From CAZDKK01 sp964603725 (GTDB taxonomy: Bacteria > Eisenbacteria > RBG-16-71-46 > CAIMUX01 > WJJG01): DNA of 64,000 bases. Below the pieces are notes generated by a model. That model was not told where the DNA came from, searched no databases, and saw nothing but the letters and a program-made list of their open reading frames with translations. The DNA is taken from assembly GCA_964603725.1 (NCBI GenBank), contig CAZRWW010000019.1, positions 1 to 64,000 of the forward strand, in the 5' to 3' direction. This document shows positions 59,107-64,000 of the stretch, piece by piece (within the stretch, counting starts at the first letter, position 1; the number at the start of each line of letters is the position of its first letter). Both the position numbers and the translations under genes were made by a program.

Positions 59107-60858
59107 TCAGTCGAGAGCGGATCGTTCCAGTGTCTCCAACTCATCACGGGTATTGATGTTGGCGAAGACCTGATCTCCGCCGGGCGCTGCCTGCCGCCAC
59201 TGCGCCTCGGGAACCCACGCCACCCGGACCTGCGGAAAGAAGCTCACCACGCGTCGCTCCCCCCGCTCCAGCGCGGCCTCGATCGCGGGCAGGCACGCGC
59301 GGCCATACACGGCGTGCAGGGGCTCGCACGGCGTCGTGGCAGGGCCGCCGGGCGCGGTCTCCGCCGGCGCAGGCGACGCGGCGCGGGATGGCACGACGAC
59401 GTCCGCGTCGCTGGCGCGATCGTGGAGGAAGCGGAACAGGTCCGCCGACGCGAACGGCATGTCGCACGACACCACGGCCAGCAGAGGGTTACGCGCCAGG
59501 CGGAGCGCGGCGTGGATGCCGCCCAGGGGACCGCAGCCGGGCCGCACGTCGGCCACCATCGGTCGAGCCAGGTGCTCGTAGAGGTCGGGTCGCTGGGTCG
59601 AGATCCAGACGTCGTCCGAGATCCGGTCCAGGCAGGCGAGCGCTCGCTCGATGAGCGGTGTGCCGCGAAACAGCGCGAGGCCCTTTTCGCCCCCGAAGCG
59701 CCGGCTCCGCCCGCCGCTCAGAACGACGGCCGACAGACCCGGGATGCGGCGCGCCGGAAGCGGGGACGCTCCGTCGGCCTGCGCGACGGCCCGCGCGACG
59801 ACCTGCGCGCTGACCTGAGCGACCAGCGCCGCCAGCGCCGGGGCGTCGCCCTTCTCGGCGAGCACCGACTGCAGGCGCGCCAGGCCCCGGGGGATGTGCT
59901 CGCGAAACCCCGGCCTTCCGAATCGCACACCGAGCTTCACGAAGGCGGCCGAGGCCTGCATGAGCCGGTTGGCCGCGTTGGCCAGAAACCGCGCCCGCCA
60001 GGCAGCCTGCGCGTCCGCGGCTCCGGCCGGGGCGGGCACGCCGTCGAGCCCTGCCCCGCGGGCCAGCTCGAGATAGCGGAGCGCCAGCCCGTCGCGCGCC
60101 TCGGGCGGCATCTCCACGTACGGATCATAGAGCAGCGCCGCCAGGTCGTACTCGGCCGGCCCCAGCCGCGCCCCCTGGAAGTCGATCACCGCCAGGCTCG
60201 AGCCGAGCGCCATGAGGTTTCGCGATTGGAAGTCCCGGTGCATGAAGACCCGCGGGCCGCCCAGCGCCTGCCGGGCCAGCCGGCGGCAGTCGGCCTCCAC
60301 CGACTGCCGCGGCCAGGGCAGCCCGCACCAGCCTTGAACGACCTCCTCCAGGAAGTACCCGGCTTCCTGGGCGAGGATGAAGTTCTCGTCGTAGGCCGGA
60401 TTGCCGGTGACCTCGGGCCGGAACGCCGGCTCGCCGGGGGCCTGCATCGCCACCAGGATTCTCAGCGCCTGCTCGTAGAGCGCCGGGTCGAGACCGGATC
60501 GGCACGCTTCCAGAAGCCGCGCGTCGCCCAGGTCCTCCAACAGCAGCAGGCCGTGCTCCAGATCGGCCGCGTACACGGCCGGCACGCGCACGCCGCGCAG
60601 GGCGAGGAACTCGCGGACCGCCAGGAACGCTTCGTTCTCGTCGGGATGCGCCCGCCCGCTCGCGAGGGGGTTCAGCACGGCGATGGCGCTCACCCCCGCC
60701 CGCTGCGCGCGAAAGAGCCGCCGCACCGAGCCATCCCCGACAATGGGCGCGCACTGCGGCTCGCCCGGCGTCGCGAGCGGTCGGCCGATCAGCAGCGGCC
60801 ACGCCCGCTCGAGGAAGACCCGTAAGCGCTCCAGAGAATCTTCGTCGATCGGATCCAT
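59107..60858 (-). CDS. Fused sugar kinase (AmgK-like) and MobA-type nucleotidyltransferase
   Basis: 583 residues. The N-terminal 340 or so are an APH-fold kinase like the N-acetylmuramate/N-acetylglucosamine anomeric kinase AmgK: FAIVGDGSVRRLFRAQ-like IVGDGSVRRLFRAQ, LLLLEDLGDARLLEAC, FMHRDFQSRNLM (catalytic Asp) and VIDFQGARLGP. After a linker, residues about 370-583 are a MobA-like nucleotidyltransferase: LSAVVLSGGRSRRFGGEKGL, DVRPGCGPLGGIHAAL and VSCDMPFASADLF. In recycling pathways AmgK is followed by the separate nucleotidyltransferase MurU; here the partner has MobA signatures instead. Whether it makes a nucleotide sugar or molybdopterin guanine dinucleotide cannot be told. Confidence 0.8.
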   Translation of the reverse strand: MDPIDEDSLERLRVFLERAWPLLIGRPLATPGEPQCAPIVGDGSVRRLFRAQRAGVSAIAVLNPLASGRAHPDENEAFLAVREFLALRGVRVPAVYAADLEHGLLLLEDLGDARLLEACRSGLDPALYEQALRILVAMQAPGEPAFRPEVTGNPAYDENFILAQEAGYFLEEVVQGWCGLPWPRQSVEADCRRLARQALGGPRVFMHRDFQSRNLMALGSSLAVIDFQGARLGPAEYDLAALLYDPYVEMPPEARDGLALRYLELARGAGLDGVPAPAGAADAQAAWRARFLANAANRLMQASAAFVKLGVRFGRPGFREHIPRGLARLQSVLAEKGDAPALAALVAQVSAQVVARAVAQADGASPLPARRIPGLSAVVLSGGRSRRFGGEKGLALFRGTPLIERALACLDRISDDVWISTQRPDLYEHLARPMVADVRPGCGPLGGIHAALRLARNPLLAVVSCDMPFASADLFRFLHDRASDADVVVPSRAASPAPAETAPGGPATTPCEPLHAVYGRACLPAIEAALERGERRVVSFFPQVRVAWVPEAQWRQAAPGGDQVFANINTRDELETLERSALD

Positions 60859-61084
60859 TGGCACGTTCGACCCCCTGCGGCCCGGCGCCCCCCGCCCGGC
60901 AGTCCCGGCCTCCCGCACCCGGCTATCTAGGGGGCGAAGTCTACCACAGGTCAAGCGGTCGCCGCCCGCGCTGGTCCAAGAACGCCAACTTACAGCGGGG
61001 ATTGCCAGTGCCTGATTTCAGCCAACCAGGAATCGGTAAACGGCCGTGTCGGCCGGTCGATACTTTGGGCGAGGAGGTACAGCC

Positions 61085-64000
61085 ATGCCGTACGAAGACG
61101 AAGACCTTCTGCAGGAGCTCATCGTCGAATCCGCCGAGCACTTGGCCGCGATCGAACCCGACCTTCTGGCGCTCGAGAAGGAGGGCAGCCAGGTCACGTC
61201 GGAGCTGATCAATCGCATCTTCCGCGCCATGCACAGCATCAAGGGCGGCTTCGCGTTCTTCGGGCTGACCCACATCGTCGACCTGAGCCACGCCATGGAG
61301 AGCGTCCTGATGCGCATCCGTGACGGCGAATTGTCGGTGACGCCCAGGATTACCGACGCCTTGCTGGCCGGGGTAGACAAGCTGCGGGCGCTGCTCGACG
61401 ACGTGCGCGGCTCCGAGAACATCTCCATCGACAAGGAGCTGGAGCCGCTCAACCAGGTCCTGGAAGGCGGCGCGGCGGCGCAGGGGGCTTGCGACTCGCA
61501 GGCGGGCATGGCGGCGGCCAACAGGGATCGGGAGCCGGCGTCGTGCGCCGAGGCGCCGGACGCGCAGGAGACCGCCGGCTCGGACGCGCCCCAGACGCGC
61601 GGCCCCGCCGATAGCGGGCTGGAGCTCATCAAGCCGCGCGCGACCCAGCCGGCGCCGGGCGACGCCGGGGCGGCCGCCAAGTCCGACAAGGTGGGCGAAG
61701 CCACCGAGACGATCCGGGTCAAGGTGCACACCCACTAAAACATATTAAAATGGCCGGGGGACACGGGGAGGGCCCCANNNNNNNNNNCCGGGTCAAGGTG
61801 GACCTCCTCGATAACCTGATGAATCTGGCCGGGGAGCTCGTGCTCGGCCGCAACCAGATCAAGCTGGCGCTCAACAGCCGCTTCTCCGACGCCGCCGCCG
61901 CGAGCTCGGCGTTCAAGCGACTGCAGGACGATCTGATCCGCTCGCGCGAGGTCGTCGCCACGAACGTGAAGGCGGTGATCAACGCGCGCGACAACGCGAC
62001 GGCCGAGCAGGCCCAGATGGCGATCGGGCGCGAGTTCGAGAAGATCAGGAACGATCTCGACCAGGCCCTCGCGCTGCGCCTGATCGAAACCCCCGGACTG
62101 TCGGCGGTCATGCAGGACGTCGACCTCGTCACCAGCGAGCTGCAGAGCAGCATCATGAACACCCGCATGCAGCCGGTGAGCGCCGTCTTCTCGAAGTTCC
62201 CCCGCATCATGCGCGACCTGTCGCGCAAGGTGGGCAAGGAGATCGACCTGACGCTGGTCGGGCAGGACGTCGAGCTCGACAAGTCGATCATCGAGGCGCT
62301 GGGCGATCCGCTCACGCACCTCGTGCGCAACGCCGCCGACCACGGCGTGGAGCCGCCCGAGGCCCGCGAGTCGCAGGGCAAGCCGCGCGTCGGGAAGGTG
62401 CGCTTGCGCGCCTACCACGAGGGCGGTCAAGTGAACATCGACGTTACCGACGACGGGGCGGGCATCGACCCGGTGAAGGTCAAGGCCAAGGCGATCGAGC
62501 GCGGCATCCTGACCCCGGAAGCGGCGGAGCGGATGACGGACCGCGAGGCGATCCGGCTCATCTTTGCGCCCGGCTTCTCGACCGCCACGGTGGTCAGCGA
62601 CGTCTCCGGCCGCGGGGTCGGCATGGACGTCGTCCGGACGAACATCGAGCGCCTGGGCGGGACGGTCGAGATCGAGTCGACCCCGGGCGAGGGCACGCGC
62701 ATCAACCTGCGCCTGCCGCTCACCCTGGCCATCATTCCCTCGCTCATCGTGGGAACGGGCAGCCGCCGGTACGCCGTGCCCCAGGTGAATCTCGAGGAGC
62801 TCGTGCGGGTCCGCGGCCAGGACGTCGACAAGCGCGTGGAAGAGGTGCGCGGCAAGCCCGTGCTGCGCCTGCGCGGCAAGCTGCTGCCGCTGGTGGCGCT
62901 GAGCGAGGTGCTGTGCATCGACACGCGCCTGCTGCAGGAGGAAGACCGGCTGACGGAAGCGAAGCCCGCCTCGGCGCCGGCCGGCGAGGCTCCCGCTCAG
63001 AAGGACGGCCGCGGCCGGGCGATGAACATCCTCGTGCTCAAAGTCGGCAGCAACCGCTACGGCCTGATCGTCGAGAAGCTCCTCAACAACGAGGAGATCG
63101 TCGTCAAGCCGCTGTCCGGCTATCTCAAGGAGTGCAAGCACTACGCCGGGTCGACCATCATGGGCGACGGCCGAGTGGCGATGATTCTCGACGCCGCCGG
63201 CATCGCGGCGGTGGCGGGACTGCGCTTCGGCGAGATGGAAGAGGAATCGGCCCGGATCTCGCGCCAGCAGACCGGCACCCAGGCCGAGGTCCAACCCCTG
63301 CTGCTCTTCCGCAACAGCGCGGCGGAGCTCTTCGCGATCAGCCTGGCGCTGGTCGCCCGCATCGAGAAGGTCCGCGCGCGCGACATCGAGCGCATCGGAA
63401 CCAAGGAGTACGTCAAGTACGACCGCAGTTCGATGCGGATCCTGCGCCTGCACGACTTCCTGACGGTTGATCGCCCCAGCGAGGAGCCGCAGGAGTTCTT
63501 CATCATCGTCCCCAAGCTGGTCCGTCATCCAATGGGCATCGTGGCGACCAGGATCGAGGACATCCTGCACACGGATGCCGACATCGACCGCCAGAACATC
63601 GGCGGGTTGGGCATCCTGGGATCGGCCGTCCTGGAAGGACGCCTGGCAGTCTTCCTGGACATCTACAGCCTCTTCGAGGCGGCCGAGCCGGAAGTGTACA
63701 AGAGGGGCGAGTTGAGTTTGGTGGGAGAGCTCACGGGCAAGCGCGTCCTGCTGGCCGAGGACACGGCGTTCTTCCGCAGCGTCGAGGCCGAGTACTTGCG
63801 TAGCTTCGGCTGCGCGGTGGAGACGGCGCGGGACGGCGCCGAGGCCTGGGACCGCCTGCAGCATGAGCATTATGACCTGCTCGTGACGGACATCGAGATG
63901 CCGGGACTCAACGGTTTCGAGCTGACGGAGCGGGTGCGGACCAGCGAGAAGCTCAAGAACCTGCCGGTGGTGGCAGTGACCTCGCTGTTCTCCGAGAACG
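61085..64000 (+). CDS. cheA: CheA-type hybrid histidine kinase with REC domain (interrupted by assembly gap, cut at window end)
   Basis: The ATG at 61085 follows GAGGAGGT. The Hpt domain carries the phospho-acceptor His50 (FRAMHSIKGGFAFFG). After a linker the frame meets a false stop next to a 10-N gap (61778-61787). The next sequence resumes as dimerisation (VDLLDNLMNLAGELVLGRNQ), HATPase (N-box HLVRNAADHGVEPP, G boxes DDGAGIDP and GVGMDVVRTN), P5/CheW, a second CheW-like domain, and a response-regulator receiver (VLLAEDTAFFRSV, phospho-Asp in LLVTDIEMPGLNGF). Joining the two RVKV sites flanking the gap restores one open frame. The protein controls flagella or a related output; no CheY or receptor genes are visible. 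Confidence 0.88.
61714..61800. other. Assembly gap with duplicated 13-bp flanks inside cheA
   Basis: CCGGGTCAAGGTG occurs at 61714-61726 and again at 61788-61800. Between them lie 51 bases (an in-frame stop, then an A/T and GGGGGACACGGGG-like stretch) and ten Ns. Removing one copy and the material between gives an uninterrupted CheA frame. Confidence 0.85.

Noticed and set aside
61735..63870. Minus-strand frame of 711 codons opposite cheA
   Set aside because: It is the antisense of the kinase domains and runs through the N gap.

Overview
The window is about 64 kb of GC-rich bacterial chromosome (intergenic AT islands stand out sharply) and contains the replication origin neighbourhood. The gene order rsmG-mnmG-mnmE-jag-yidC-yidD-rnpA-rpmH | dnaA | dnaN-dciA-gyrB-gyrA, with parA, parB and parS sites close by, is the classical bacterial oriC layout. 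Left of about 24 kb everything is on the minus strand, and from dnaA to ileS everything is on the plus strand, so genes are co-oriented with forks leaving an origin placed in the dnaA-dnaN gap. Secreted proteins carry lipoprotein signals, PKD and SUMF1 domains and a FlgD-like C-terminal sorting-type domain. Together with bactofilin and TMTC-like membrane proteins this recalls FCB-type lineages such as Candidatus Eisenbacteria. That placement is an inference, and two 10-N gaps suggest a metagenome scaffold.

Layout. (1) 1-10.8 kb, minus: an apparent operon running from a PKD/SUMF1 lipoprotein through a TMTC-like O-glycosyltransferase, a phytase-like propeller, gamma-glutamyltransferase and a GT4 glycosyltransferase, then a serpin lipoprotein and metH (cut by the window edge). 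(2) 11-15.9 kb, minus: bactofilin, M23 peptidase, ParB, ParA, a parS cluster and RsmG. (3) 15.9-23.8 kb, minus: mnmG, mnmE, jag, yidC, yidD, rnpA, rpmH. (4) 24.1-26.7 kb: dnaA flanked by DnaA-box regions; the downstream region has DnaA boxes and a DnaA-trio-like unwinding element. (5) 26.7-36.5 kb, plus: dnaN, dciA, gyrB, gyrA, ileS. (6) 36.5-37.5 kb: a short degenerate mobile island with an IS200-like transposase and a frameshifted gene remnant. (7) 37.5-47.1 kb, minus: membrane/TPR protein, secreted FlgD-type protein, radical SAM/SPASM protein, a large PKD-SUMF1-PKD lipoprotein and a double-GNAT acetyltransferase. (8) 47.9-53.7 kb, minus: a signalling cassette of Ser/Thr kinase-TPR, GAF sigma-54 activator and a small secreted protein, divergent from a TIM-barrel isomerase at 54 kb. 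(9) 54.8-64 kb: membrane-anchored sulfatase-fold protein, ScfR-type XRE regulator, AmgK-MobA fusion, and a CheA hybrid kinase running off the right edge and interrupted by an assembly gap.

How the parts fit: the centre encodes replication initiation and the sliding clamp, DNA gyrase, chromosome segregation (ParABS, with bactofilin and an M23 peptidase for cell shape), membrane insertion (YidC/YidD/Jag), and tRNA and ribosome modification. The flanks are accessory envelope, secretion and signalling genes. The most distinctive items are a second DnaA-box cluster at 10.9-11.0 kb, the origin with a DnaA-trio, the kinase cassette with palindromic operators shared by divergent promoters, the AmgK-MobA fusion, the SUMF1 lipoprotein paired with a radical SAM enzyme, and many low-complexity repeat expansions inside housekeeping proteins.
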